Shown piece after piece: positions 34,301 through 43,442 of a stretch of DNA of 64,000 nucleotides. The notes under the pieces are model-generated. The model saw nothing but the letters and a program-made list of their open reading frames with translations, was not told the DNA's origin and did no database searches. The translations under genes were made by a program, and so were the position numbers. How positions within the stretch are numbered: the stretch's first letter is position 1; the number at the start of each line of letters is the position of its first letter. The DNA comes from Pseudarthrobacter sp. NamB4 (GTDB taxonomy: Bacteria > Actinomycetota > Actinomycetes > Actinomycetales > Micrococcaceae), in assembly GCF_005796185.1 (NCBI RefSeq), contig NZ_VAHM01000002.1, positions 248,001 through 312,000 of the forward strand, written 5' to 3'.

Positions 34301-34642
34301 CTATCCGCGCCGGCCCTGCCACTGCAGGGCGTGCCAGAACAGCAGGCAGATGAGCGCGGCGAAGCCGGCGAACATCAAGTACGGGGCAAGGGTAAACAGC
34401 AGGAAAGGCGCCGGCATCCCGTTTGCCGCCGGCCCCACCATGAGGTCTGCGTTGATGAAAATCCAGCCGCCTCCGCCGATGAGCAGGGCGGCCAGGAGCC
34501 ACAGTGCGGCAATGAATGGATTGACGGCAATGCCATTGCCGCTGCCGCTCGTTTCCCCGTAATCAGTCCGGTCTTCGCTGATGGGATTTCCGTCCTGGTC
34601 AACTTCCCGAAACCCGGTCACGCCTGCTTGTCCCTGATCCAT
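34301..34642 (-). CDS. Hypothetical two-helix membrane protein
   Basis: A 113-residue protein with a polar N-terminus (about 45 residues, GFREVDQDGNPISEDRTD) and two predicted transmembrane helices (about residues 42-64 and 80-106). No family was recognised. Start at 34642 is chosen because GGGGG precedes ATG; the frame continues upstream without coding character. It is divergent from the SDR gene. Confidence 0.65.
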   Translation of the reverse strand: MDQGQAGVTGFREVDQDGNPISEDRTDYGETSGSGNGIAVNPFIAALWLLAALLIGGGGWIFINADLMVGPAANGMPAPFLLFTLAPYLMFAGFAALICLLFWHALQWQGRRG

Positions 34643-34809
34643 GCTTCCCCCTGATGGAATGCCGCCCCGTGGCCGCCGTATGCCCACCCTAGCGGGCACC
34701 AGTTCTGGAGCCCAGCTGCTGCGGCCATCAAGGACAGGCGCAGCATCCGCAGCTGGCGGGGTTTGCGTGGACCCGGGAAAGGAAGCTCATGGGTGGCTAG
34801 GCTTGCAGG

Positions 34810-35583
34810 ATGACGCCAAATACTGCCGGACACACTGCCCTCGTTACCGGCGCCAGCGCAGGGCTGGGCTCCCAGTTCTCCCGCCAGCTCGCTGCCCAGG
34901 GCTGCAACCTGGTGCTGGTGGCCCGGAACCGGGCACGCCTCGAGGATGAAGCGGCGGAGCTGGCGCGCCGCTACGGCATCACGGCCGAGGTGCTGCCCGC
35001 GGACCTGACCGATGATGCCGGCGTTGCCGCCGTCGTCGAACGCCTGTCAGATCCCCGGCGGCCGGTGGACATCCTGGTCAACAACGCCGGAATCGGGCTG
35101 CTGCACAACTTCGAGGACAACCACATTTCGGAGGAGAAAAAGCACCTCAAGCTGCACGGGGAGACAGCCATGGAGCTCACGCACGCTGCCCTGAAGGGGA
35201 TGCTGGAGCGCGGCCAGGGCCGGATCATCAACGTTGCCAGCATCGCAGCGTTCCTGCCCCGCGGCACATACTCGGCGGCCAAGGCGTGGCTGGTGAGCTT
35301 CAGCCGCTGGGCCAATCTGGCCTACGGGAAACGGGGCATCAAGGTCACGGCGGTCTGTCCGGGCTTTACGCACACGGAGTTCCACGACCGGATGGGGATG
35401 GACAAGTCCGTGGCGCCCTCGTGGGCCTGGCTGCACGCTGAGCGGGTGGTGCGGGAGGGCCTGGAGGACAATGCCCGCGGGAAGGCAGTGTCCATACCCT
35501 CCAAACGGTACAAGGTGGTGGCGGCCTTCGCCCGGGTCGCACCGGCAAAGCTAGTGGCGGGGCCGCCGCGGAAGCCGCAGTAG
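34810..35583 (+). CDS. Short-chain dehydrogenase/reductase
   Basis: A 257-residue classical SDR. The cofactor loop TGASAGLG is at residues 13-20, NNAG near 95, the catalytic Ser in NVASIAAF, and the Tyr-Lys pair in TYSAAKAW. The ADLTDD motif and basic residue in VARNRARL suggest NADP. Its stop region overlaps the end of the convergent FUSC gene by 33 bases. Substrate is not evident. Confidence 0.9.
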   Translation: MTPNTAGHTALVTGASAGLGSQFSRQLAAQGCNLVLVARNRARLEDEAAELARRYGITAEVLPADLTDDAGVAAVVERLSDPRRPVDILVNNAGIGLLHNFEDNHISEEKKHLKLHGETAMELTHAALKGMLERGQGRIINVASIAAFLPRGTYSAAKAWLVSFSRWANLAYGKRGIKVTAVCPGFTHTEFHDRMGMDKSVAPSWAWLHAERVVREGLEDNARGKAVSIPSKRYKVVAAFARVAPAKLVAGPPRKPQ

Positions 35584-36660
35584 GGGAGCACGCCCCAGCA
35601 GCTGGCGGGACGAGCGCGAGCCGGACCGCCGGAGGAGCACCACCACGGCAATTCCCACCAGCGCACCCACCAGGGTCTCCACGCCGCGCTCCAGGATCAG
35701 GACTCCGGGGTCGATGGGTGCGGCAAGCTGGGTCATCAGCAGGATCACCAGCGTAAAGGAAACCATGGCCAGTCCGTAGTGGCGGGCCATAAACAGCTCG
35801 GTGGTGAACTGGAAGAGGACCACCAGGAGCGCCATGGTCATTGCCTGCTGCCCGGGGAACAGCCCGGCCAGCGACCATGCACCTGGAAGGATGACGACGG
35901 CGGTCACCGCCAACCCGAGGAACGTTCCCACCATGCGGTGGATGCCGCGGCGGACGCTGCTGGGAAGGTCGGCGCCGGCCAGCGGCACCGCGGCAGCCGC
36001 CATGGCCCAGTGCGGATGGCCGCTGCCGGACAGCACCCCGATACTCCCGGCGGTACCCACAGCCAGGGTGTACCGGGCGGCGTGCATCAGCAACGCCCGG
36101 CACCCGGCGGCCCCATCGTGAGGAACGACGCGGACGGAGCCCTTTTGCCAGGACCTGCTGCGGATCCACCCGGCGAAGCCCACCAGGACGGAAAAAGCGG
36201 CGGCTCCTGCGGCGATGGCAATGGCCACCTGCCACGGAACCACGGTGGGCACCGAGGCGCAGGCTCCCAGTGCGAGGATTCCGAAGAACGGCCCGTTCGG
36301 CTTGAGCCGCACACGGTCCGCGAACACAGATCCCACGCCTGCCAGCACCGCCTCCACTCCTACCAGCCACCAGGAATGGAGATGGTTGACGGACAGGAAC
36401 ACCCCAACCGCCAGGCCGCCCAGCAGGACGACGGCGGCCTGGGACTGGTGCCGGAGCCTGAGCTGGTGCGGCTCCGAGCGGCCGTACATTCCGGTCAGGG
36501 CGCCGAACACGGCGTAGATGATGAGGTCTGTCCGGTCCGCAGCCAGGAGCAGGAGCGAGGGAACCGCGACGCTGAGGGCAACGCGCAGCGCTGCGAGGTG
36601 GTCATTGTTGGCAGGTTCCAGCCTGTGGAGCGCTCGCACCTGCAGGAGGACGCGTTCCAT
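35551..36660 (-). CDS. FUSC family membrane protein
   Basis: A 369-residue inner-membrane protein of the fusaric acid resistance (FUSC/YccS) type, with two blocks of about five transmembrane helices (residues about 25-170 and 210-345). LRVALSVAVPSLLLLA and FGALTGMYGR mark the first repeat and HPHWAMAAAAVPL and RGIHRMVGTFLGL the second. These proteins are linked to efflux or envelope functions. Start at 36660 follows AAAGGTGG; the upstream ATG at 36711 is less likely. Transport substrate unknown. Confidence 0.8.
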   Translation of the reverse strand: MERVLLQVRALHRLEPANNDHLAALRVALSVAVPSLLLLAADRTDLIIYAVFGALTGMYGRSEPHQLRLRHQSQAAVVLLGGLAVGVFLSVNHLHSWWLVGVEAVLAGVGSVFADRVRLKPNGPFFGILALGACASVPTVVPWQVAIAIAAGAAAFSVLVGFAGWIRSRSWQKGSVRVVPHDGAAGCRALLMHAARYTLAVGTAGSIGVLSGSGHPHWAMAAAAVPLAGADLPSSVRRGIHRMVGTFLGLAVTAVVILPGAWSLAGLFPGQQAMTMALLVVLFQFTTELFMARHYGLAMVSFTLVILLMTQLAAPIDPGVLILERGVETLVGALVGIAVVVLLRRSGSRSSRQLLGRAPLLRLPRRPRH

Positions 36661-36779
36661 GCCCACACCACCTTTTGCCGCTTCCAGGACTGGCTTCCTG
36701 GAAGTTACCACCGGTTTTTCCGGCGGTCATTTCCGCAAGCGGCCACAGGACATGGATCGTCATGATGACCGGCGCGCCA

Positions 36780-36828
36780 AAGGCCCGCCCTGCGTGCTTC
36801 CCCCAAGGAAACACGCCGGACGGGCCTT
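36780..36828 (-). terminator. Terminator hairpin downstream of the MHS transporter
   Basis: AAGGCCCGCCCTGCGTG pairs with CACGCCGGACGGGCCTT with two mismatches. It lies about 60 bases after the leftward transporter stop codon and upstream of the FUSC gene start. Confidence 0.65.
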
Positions 36829-36885
36829 CTGTGAGCGTGGGCTACAAGGCATGCCCGGGACCGGAGGCTCTGGGCAGAACCACCG

Positions 36886-38502
36886 TCAGACGCGGGCAGG
36901 AACCTTATCATCGTCCCGACGATCAGTGATGTCCTGGGACTCGAACGGGAGCTCGTCCAGGTTGATCAGCGGATTCTCGTCCTGGGTGGCAACAAGCTCC
37001 CGGGCCTCCGCCTGGGTGTCCACGCTGGGCATGGATCCGGGCAGCGGGCGCCGGGCTGATTCCTTCAGGAAGTAGATGGCCACGGCACCCACCAGGGATG
37101 TGGCCATCAGGTAGTACGCGGGCATCATGTCGTTGCCCGTGGCGTTAATGAGGGCTGCCACGATGAAAGGCGTGGTGCCGCCGAAGATTGCCACGGAGAA
37201 GTTGTAGGCGATGCCCATTGCCCCGTAGCGGCTGGAAGTGGGGAACTGGGCCGGGAGGGCGGACGCCAGGTTGGCCACGTAGAAGGTCACCGGGAACGCG
37301 ATCAGGGCCAGGCCGGCCAAGGTGGACCAGATTTCACCAATGCCGATCAGCAGGAAGGCCGGGATGGCAAGGATCACGGTGCTCAGCGCGCCGATCCACA
37401 GGACGGGCCGGCGGCCGATCCTATCGGACAGCTTGCCGGTCAGCGGGATGCAGAGGCTCATGACCACCAGCACGGGGATGGTCAGCAGGGTGCCGTGGAC
37501 CTCGTCATAGCCCTTTGACTCGGTGAGGTAGGTGGGCATGTAGGACGTCAGGGCGTAGCCGGCAGTGTTCGCTGCGGCCACCAGGATCATGGCAACGATG
37601 ATAGACCGCCAGTATGCCTTGACAATTCCCGCTGGGCCCTTAACCGCTGCTTCGTCGGAGGCGGCGGCGTGCTTCGCCAGGTCCTCCTGGGCATCCAGGG
37701 TGGCCTGGAACTGCGGGGACTCCTCAATCCTGCTCCGGAAGTAAACGGCGATCAGGCCCAGTGGACCGGCAAGCAGGAACGGAATCCGCCAGCCCCATTC
37801 CTCCATGGCGGTCTGGCCGAGCGTCAGCTGCAGCACGGACACCAGGGCCGCGCCGAGGGCGAAACCGAAGTAGCTGCCCATGTCCAGGAAGCTGGCGAAG
37901 AAGCCGCGCCGCTTATCCGGCGCGTACTCGCTGACAAAGGTGGTGGCGCCGGCGTATTCACCGCCGGTGGAGAAGCCCTGGACAATCTTCAGCAGCACCA
38001 GCAGGCCTGCCGCCCACAGGCCGATCTGGGCGTAGCCGGGAAGGAGTCCGATGGCGAAGGTGCTCGCGGCCATCAGCATCAGCGTGGCGGCGAGGATCTT
38101 CTGCCGGCCCATCTTGTCGCCCATCCAGCCGAAGACCACGCCACCCAGGGGCCGGGCGATGAAGGTGGCGGCAAAGGTGCCGAGCAGGAACAGCGTCTGG
38201 GTGGTGGGGTCGGATTCCGGGAGGAAGACGGGCCCCATGGTGGTGATGAGGTAGCCGAAGACGCCCACGTCGTACCACTCCATGGTGTTGCCCACGATGG
38301 TTCCGCCCAGGGCTTTTTTCAGCATGGGCTGGTCAACCACGTTGACGTCCGACTCCCTGAGCCGGCGGCGGGCGAGCAGTTTTGGCTTCCGTGGGCTCTT
38401 GGGAAGAGCCGACGAAGGTGCACCCGGGGGTGCGGTTAGGTTGGTTCCGGAGGCGCTGGTAAGGCCTGCGGAAGCGTCGGTCACGCTTCGGTCTGTGGGC
38501 AT
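36886..38502 (-). CDS. Metabolite:H+ symporter of the MHS family (ProP-like MFS)
   Basis: A 538-residue major facilitator protein with twelve transmembrane helices. MHS marks are NTMEWYDVGVFGYL in helix 1, RPLGGVVFGWMGDKMGRQ between helices 2 and 3, GFSTGGEYAGATTFVSEYAP in helix 5 and GKLSDRIGRRPVL later. Members import osmolytes or carboxylates with protons. It has long cytoplasmic ends (about 60 residues each), the N-terminal one Pro/Ser rich. The ATG at 38502 has AGGAG 8 bases upstream; ATG 38526 has none. Substrate not evident. Confidence 0.85.
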   Translation of the reverse strand: MPTDRSVTDASAGLTSASGTNLTAPPGAPSSALPKSPRKPKLLARRRLRESDVNVVDQPMLKKALGGTIVGNTMEWYDVGVFGYLITTMGPVFLPESDPTTQTLFLLGTFAATFIARPLGGVVFGWMGDKMGRQKILAATLMLMAASTFAIGLLPGYAQIGLWAAGLLVLLKIVQGFSTGGEYAGATTFVSEYAPDKRRGFFASFLDMGSYFGFALGAALVSVLQLTLGQTAMEEWGWRIPFLLAGPLGLIAVYFRSRIEESPQFQATLDAQEDLAKHAAASDEAAVKGPAGIVKAYWRSIIVAMILVAAANTAGYALTSYMPTYLTESKGYDEVHGTLLTIPVLVVMSLCIPLTGKLSDRIGRRPVLWIGALSTVILAIPAFLLIGIGEIWSTLAGLALIAFPVTFYVANLASALPAQFPTSSRYGAMGIAYNFSVAIFGGTTPFIVAALINATGNDMMPAYYLMATSLVGAVAIYFLKESARRPLPGSMPSVDTQAEARELVATQDENPLINLDELPFESQDITDRRDDDKVPARV

Positions 38503-39142
38503 TTGGGCCACTCCTGTGGAGGTCATTTGCTTGCGACTTGTAGCTGCCCCGCTCCGGGCAGGCCTTCAATTTTACGGGAATTCCGTAGCGTTCGCGGGTT
38601 TGATGGCGTAGGATCAGTCGTTTTGTCGCTGTTTCCATGCCCTGATTGCTGGTGGTTTTTCCCGCTTTTCCCGCGTCTTTACTGGATTTAAGCGGGTTGT
38701 GACGATCGTTACCGAATCTTTTTCCTGACCGGGCTGTCTTAGCTGCGATTTCCGGGGAATCCGGTCCTGAAAGTAATTGCGGCCACCCAGGAAAGCCAGC
38801 GGGAAGTTGTGCGGTGGGACCCGGCGGGCGGCGGCCGTCGCGCGTTGTTGATCATGCTTTTGTGGCCGGGCCTCGTCAGCATGCTCGGTGACCTGCGCCG
38901 CCTTCACGTCCAAGGGTTTCACAGGTAGCGGCCCGGCGCCTATGGTTGAGCCATGGGAACACTTTTCGGCTAGCCGGACGCGTGCGCCAGGTCAGTCCGG
39001 CCGCCGGACCCCCACCTGCACTACCGCAAATCAGTCCGGATTCACGCGCGCCCGCAGCAAGAAAACCGCTGGCGTTCTCAGCACCTCAAGGCCTCCGGCC
39101 GCCCTTCGCAGTACTTCGTTTCATCGCGGAAAGGAAGAAAAA
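38503..39142. other. Intergenic stretch of about 640 bp without a recognisable gene
   Basis: The segment separates the divergent MHS transporter and a small gene. Parts near 38560-38740 are less GC-rich than the surroundings, as expected for promoter DNA. No open frame has convincing coding character, and no strong palindrome was found. Confidence 0.5.
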
Positions 39143-39400
39143 ATGGCTGACGAACACCCCAGATCCTCCATAAAACCCGAGGTGATGGATCACCTCGCAG
39201 CGGCAATGAACAACCCGGACCTTCCAGGTCCCGCCCCCATCGGCTCAGCCGGAATGCCACGGCAGAACTCCTGGCCTGAGGGCAACGGCAAGCGCCGGCA
39301 CCCGAAGGAGCACAGGGCCGGCGCCGGGCGTATGGGCCATGAAGCCGCAGTAACGGCAGTGCACCGCACCAGCCGGCCCCAGATGCCGCATTCGTCCTAA
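39143..39400 (+). CDS. Small hypothetical protein
   Basis: An 85-residue basic, Pro- and His-rich protein of unknown function. AAGGAAG lies about 6 bases before the ATG. The N-terminal half (SSIKPEVMDHLAAAMNNPDL) looks structured; the C-terminal half is probably disordered. It is convergent with ligD, with a hairpin in between. Confidence 0.55.
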   Translation: MADEHPRSSIKPEVMDHLAAAMNNPDLPGPAPIGSAGMPRQNSWPEGNGKRRHPKEHRAGAGRMGHEAAVTAVHRTSRPQMPHSS

Positions 39401-39445
39401 ACCTGCGGGGGCGGCCGCCACGATGGTGACGCCGAAAATCACCAG

Positions 39446-39505
39446 CGACACGCAAATTACCCGGCGACCCCACAATTTGGTGGGCGCCGGGTAATTTGCG
39501 CGTCG
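39446..39505. repeat. 21-bp inverted repeat between convergent genes
   Basis: CGACACGCAAATTACCCGG... pairs with ...CCGGGTAATTTGCGCGTCG over 21 bp with one mismatch; the inner 16 bp (39451-39466 and 39485-39500) are perfect. It lies 45 bases past the small gene stop and 33 bases past the ligD stop. It may be a shared terminator or a REP-like unit. Confidence 0.7.
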
Positions 39506-39537
39506 ATGGATTGTTTGCGCGTCGCCCGGCCCCTTGT

Positions 39538-42069
39538 TCAGCGCTCGCGCACAACCTCCGCCGGGTCCTTGTCCAGCCGCCACCCGCGCCATACTGGGTG
39601 CCGCAACCGTCCCGTCCCGGTCCACTCGCTGTAGGTCACCTCGCCCACCAGTTGGGGTGCCACCCACTGCGCATCTGCCGCGTCCGGCCGTGGAACGTCC
39701 AGGAACGGTGAGGTTTTCCGGGCCAGCCGTTCCACGGTCTGGCGCAGTTCCTCGAGTTCCCGGCCGCTGAATCCGCTGCCGACGCGTCCGGCGTACTGCA
39801 GCTTGCTGCCGTCCGGAATGCCCACAAGCAGCGAGCCCACGGTGTCCTGTCGGCCGCCCTTGCCCGGGCGCCACCCGCCCACCACCACCTCCTGGGTCTG
39901 TTCCACCTTCAGCTTGATCCAGGTCCGCGTCCGCTGCCCGCTCACATAGCGGCTGTCCGTCCGTTTGGCCATCACCCCCTCCAGCCCCAGTTCCCGGGCG
40001 CTGTCCAGGATGTCCTCCACCTGCTCCTCCAAAACCGGCGAAAGGGCTGCCGGGCAGCCGGACGGGGTGAAGAATTCCTCCAGCCGTTGCCGGCGCTTGG
40101 CGAGCGTTAGCTTCCGAAGGTCTGTTCCGCCGTCGTTCAGCAGGTCGAAAAGCATCAGCTGCACGGGAATAGCCTTTCGGGCCCTTGCGACGTCGGCGGG
40201 CCGGGTGAGCTTCATCCGGCCCTGGAGGAGTCCGAAATCCGGCCTCCCGGAAGGCCCGGCAGCGATGATCTCACCGTCCGCCACGAACGGCCGGTCCGGC
40301 CAGCAGATCCGGTCCGCAAACTCCGGATACGTCCTGGTGACGTCGATGCCGTTGCGGCTGAAGATCCGCACCGTTTCCTCGTCTGCTACCAGGATGGCGC
40401 GCACCCCGTCCCACTTGAGCTCATACTGCCAGCTGCTGCCCTGCAGATCTGCTGCATCGCCGGGGGTGGCCATCATTGGCCGATAATCCTCGGGGGAGGC
40501 CACCGTGCTGTGCGCTGCCGGTGCCGCTGACACTTTCCCCGCAGGCACTGTTGCAGCGGGCACTGTCTCCTTGGGTGCCTCTTCCCCGCGCGGCTCCTTG
40601 TCCTCCTCGGTCCGCACCGGTGCGGGCCGCCGTCGTCCGCTGTGGTGCTCCTTGTCCATGAGGTGGATGAGCCACTGCCCTTCAGCGTCCTTGCCCTGCC
40701 CGCGCCCGGTGTGAATCAGGGCAACCTTCTTGCTGCCGCCCAGTCCGCCGCCCTCGGAGCCATTCAGGGTGACGATGACTTCCCTGCCGTTGATCCACTT
40801 GTGCAGTTCATACGTTCCGGTGTCCCAGATGGTCATCTCGCCGGCGCCATATTCACCCTTGGGAATGGTTCCGTGGAAGGTGAGGTAATCCATCGGGTGG
40901 TCCTCGGTCTGGACGGCCAGGTGGTTCTTCCCGCCTGTTTCCGGGACGCCCTTGGGGAGCGCCCAGGACACCAGGACGCCCTCGTGTTCCAGTCGGAGGT
41001 CGAAGTGGAGCCGGCTGGCGTGGTGCTCCTGGATGACGAAGGCGTCGCCACTGCCGGCTGCGCCGCTGAAGGGCTCCGGAGTGGCTTGGGGATTGCGCAT
41101 GGACCGGTACTTTGCCAGTTTGGGATTTGCGTCCTGGCTTTCCGGTTCAGGTTCTGCCGGGTCGTGGGGCGGCTGTCCAGAAGCTTGGACGACGGCGGCG
41201 AACGGGTCCAGGCCCTCCTGCACCCGCCGCAGCACCTCCTTGTAGTCCAGGTGCCTCAGGCCCGGAGTGCCAATCTCGTCCCAGGTGCGGGGTGCCGCCA
41301 CCATGGGGGTGGGCCGGCCCCGCAGTGAATAGGGCACGATGGTGGTCTTGGCAGCGTTGTTCTGGCTCCAGTCCACCAGCACCTTGCCCTTGCGGAGCGT
41401 CTTTTTCATGTCACTGACGGCCAGGTCCGGATGGTCGGACTCGAGGGCCCGCGCGAGCTCGCGGGCGAAGGCCGAAACCTGCTCGGAGGTCTGGCTCCGG
41501 TCCAGGGCGGCGTAGAGGTGGATGCCCTTGCTGCCGCTGGTCACCGGCACCGTATCCAAACCAACGTCCTGGAGAATTGAGCGGGCCAGGAGCGCCACTT
41601 CCACGCATTCCTCGAGACCCGCACCCTCGCCGGGATCCAAATCCAGGACCAGCCGATCCGGGTTCAACTGGTTACCGTGGGAGTCCACCTGCCATTGCGG
41701 AACGTGGATTTCCAGCGAGTTGATCTGGCCGAACCAGGCGAGCGTGGCGGGGTCGTTGACCATGGGGTAGTAGATGGTCCGGTCTTTGTGGGTGATCGCG
41801 GCGCGGGGCAGCCAGCCCGGAGCGGAGTCCTCGAGGTTCTTCTGGAAGAACACCTCGCCAGGCTTCTCTGCGGTGCCCACCGTGTTGACCCACCGCTTCC
41901 TGGTGGCCGGCCGGTTGGCTGCAGCCGGGATCAGGACCTGCCCCACCGCGGCGTAGTACGCCAGGACGTCCGCCTTGGTGGTGCCGGTCTCCGGATAGAT
42001 GATTTTGTCCAGGTTGGTGAGGGTCAGTTCGCGTCCCGCGACCCGGACACGCTCCTTAGCTCCTGCCAC
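39538..42069 (-). CDS. ligD: Multifunctional ATP-dependent DNA ligase D (NHEJ)
   Basis: An 843-residue protein with domains in the order polymerase/primase (about 1-290; DLDPG catalytic Asp pair, SGSKGIHLYAAL), 3'-phosphoesterase (about 335-490; HHASRLHFDLRLEHEG and SWALPKG) and ATP-dependent ligase (about 540-843; KWDGVRA with the adenylated Lys, FVADGEIIA, EGVMAKR, WIKLK). It fills, trims and seals broken DNA ends together with Ku. POL-PE-LIG is the order found in mycobacteria. The linker between PE and LIG is Pro/Ala/Val-rich. It is divergent from ku with only 40 bp between the starts. Confidence 0.95.
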   Translation of the reverse strand: MAGAKERVRVAGRELTLTNLDKIIYPETGTTKADVLAYYAAVGQVLIPAAANRPATRKRWVNTVGTAEKPGEVFFQKNLEDSAPGWLPRAAITHKDRTIYYPMVNDPATLAWFGQINSLEIHVPQWQVDSHGNQLNPDRLVLDLDPGEGAGLEECVEVALLARSILQDVGLDTVPVTSGSKGIHLYAALDRSQTSEQVSAFARELARALESDHPDLAVSDMKKTLRKGKVLVDWSQNNAAKTTIVPYSLRGRPTPMVAAPRTWDEIGTPGLRHLDYKEVLRRVQEGLDPFAAVVQASGQPPHDPAEPEPESQDANPKLAKYRSMRNPQATPEPFSGAAGSGDAFVIQEHHASRLHFDLRLEHEGVLVSWALPKGVPETGGKNHLAVQTEDHPMDYLTFHGTIPKGEYGAGEMTIWDTGTYELHKWINGREVIVTLNGSEGGGLGGSKKVALIHTGRGQGKDAEGQWLIHLMDKEHHSGRRRPAPVRTEEDKEPRGEEAPKETVPAATVPAGKVSAAPAAHSTVASPEDYRPMMATPGDAADLQGSSWQYELKWDGVRAILVADEETVRIFSRNGIDVTRTYPEFADRICWPDRPFVADGEIIAAGPSGRPDFGLLQGRMKLTRPADVARARKAIPVQLMLFDLLNDGGTDLRKLTLAKRRQRLEEFFTPSGCPAALSPVLEEQVEDILDSARELGLEGVMAKRTDSRYVSGQRTRTWIKLKVEQTQEVVVGGWRPGKGGRQDTVGSLLVGIPDGSKLQYAGRVGSGFSGRELEELRQTVERLARKTSPFLDVPRPDAADAQWVAPQLVGEVTYSEWTGTGRLRHPVWRGWRLDKDPAEVVRER

Positions 42070-42109
42070 GGGGCTTCACCTCCGGCGCTGCGTGATGTTC
42101 ACTTGAGGA

Positions 42110-43255
42110 ATGAGAGCCATCTGGAAAGGTGCCATCGCGTTCGGCCTGGTCAACGTGCCCGTGAAGGTCTACAGCGCCACTGAGGATCATGACATCAGTC
42201 TGCACCAGGTCCACAACGCCGACGGCGGGCGGATCCGCTACCAGCGCCGGTGCGAGGTGTGCAGCCAGGTCATTGATTATTCGGACATCGAGAAGGCCTA
42301 CGAGGAAGACGGCCGGACGGTGATCCTGTCCAAGGATGAGCTCAAGGCCATCCCCGCGGAGAACAGCCACGAGATCGAAGTGGTGCAGTTCGTCCCGTCC
42401 GAGCAGCTTGAGCCCATGATGTTTGAGAAGAGCTATTACCTGGAGCCGGATTCCAAGTCGCCCAAGGCCTACGTGCTGCTGCGCAGCGCGCTTGAGGACA
42501 CGGACCGGGTGGCCATCGTCCAGTTCGCGCTGCGCGAGAAGACGCGCCTGGGTGCCCTGCGGATCAAGGACGACGTCCTGGTGCTCCAGTCCCTCCTGTG
42601 GCCGGACGAGGTGCGTGAGGCCAACTTCCCGTCCCTTGAGACATCCATCAAAATCTCTCCGCAGGAGCGCGACATGTCCGCTGCCCTGGTGGAGTCCATG
42701 GCCGCCGATTTCGATCCCGCCGCCTTCACTGACGATTACCAGATCCAGCTCCGCCAGCTCATTGAGGCCAAGCTGGAGCAGGGCGATGCGCTGGACACCG
42801 AAGAAACGTTTGGCGTGGAAGCCGGCGAGGGCGGCAAGGGCGAAGTCATCGACCTGATGGAGGCACTGAAGCGGAGCCTGGACCGGAAGCGCGGGGGCGG
42901 GTCTGAAGCCCCGGCCAGCGGTTCGGACCAGAAAGCGGCCGGGGAATCCGGCGACGAAGCAGGGAACGCGAAGCCGCCGCGGAAGCGGAGCACGGCCAGC
43001 AAAGCCGAGGCCGGCACGGAGACGGAGGCAAAGTCCACTGCCAGTAAGTCCACTGCCAGCAAGTCCGGCACGGCAAAGTCCACGGGCGCCAAGACCGGTA
43101 CCGCAAAAACAAGCACGGCCAAGTCCACGGCCAGCAAGACCACAGCTGCAAAGTCGACCGCCAGCAAGACCACGGCGGGCAAAACCGCTGCCAAGCCTGC
43201 CTCGAAGGCCACCGCCGGCAAGGCAACCGGTACCAGGGCCCGCAAGCCGGCCTGA
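42110..43255 (+). CDS. ku: Non-homologous end-joining protein Ku
   Basis: A 381-residue bacterial Ku that binds broken DNA ends as a homodimer and recruits LigD. The Ku core covers residues about 1-260: MRAIWKGAIAFGLVNVPVKV, RRCEVCSQVIDYSDIEKAYE, IPAENSHEIEVVQFVP. From residue about 265 the tail is Lys/Ala/Thr/Ser-rich with repeated KSTASK units, resembling histone H1-like tails that add sequence-independent DNA binding. The promoter must lie in the 40-bp gap shared with ligD or in the ligD coding region. Confidence 0.95.
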   Translation: MRAIWKGAIAFGLVNVPVKVYSATEDHDISLHQVHNADGGRIRYQRRCEVCSQVIDYSDIEKAYEEDGRTVILSKDELKAIPAENSHEIEVVQFVPSEQLEPMMFEKSYYLEPDSKSPKAYVLLRSALEDTDRVAIVQFALREKTRLGALRIKDDVLVLQSLLWPDEVREANFPSLETSIKISPQERDMSAALVESMAADFDPAAFTDDYQIQLRQLIEAKLEQGDALDTEETFGVEAGEGGKGEVIDLMEALKRSLDRKRGGGSEAPASGSDQKAAGESGDEAGNAKPPRKRSTASKAEAGTETEAKSTASKSTASKSGTAKSTGAKTGTAKTSTAKSTASKTTAAKSTASKTTAGKTAAKPASKATAGKATGTRARKPA

Positions 43256-43442
43256 CGTGCGGCGCCTGTTGCGTGGCCTGTTGAGTAATGCCATGTACAT
43301 GAAACTACTAAGCTTGCTTGCTTTCCGGTAGCCATACCTCTTTACAGCAGCGTCCCGCGCGCCCACAATGAGTCGCATCGCAGCCTCCGCTGTGCCAACA
43401 GCGCGCTGTCACTCTGAACGGCCGTAGGAGAGGGATGCGGAT

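Noticed and set aside
43021..43220. Repetitive DNA in the ku 3' end, considered as a repeat array
   Set aside because: The repeats encode the Lys-rich KSTASK tail in frame; they are protein repeats, not CRISPR or tandem non-coding DNA.
43300..43330. ACTAAGCTTGCTTGC considered as a sixth copy of the stress palindrome
   Set aside because: The central GCATGC and the -10-like end are missing, so it does not fit the other five sites.
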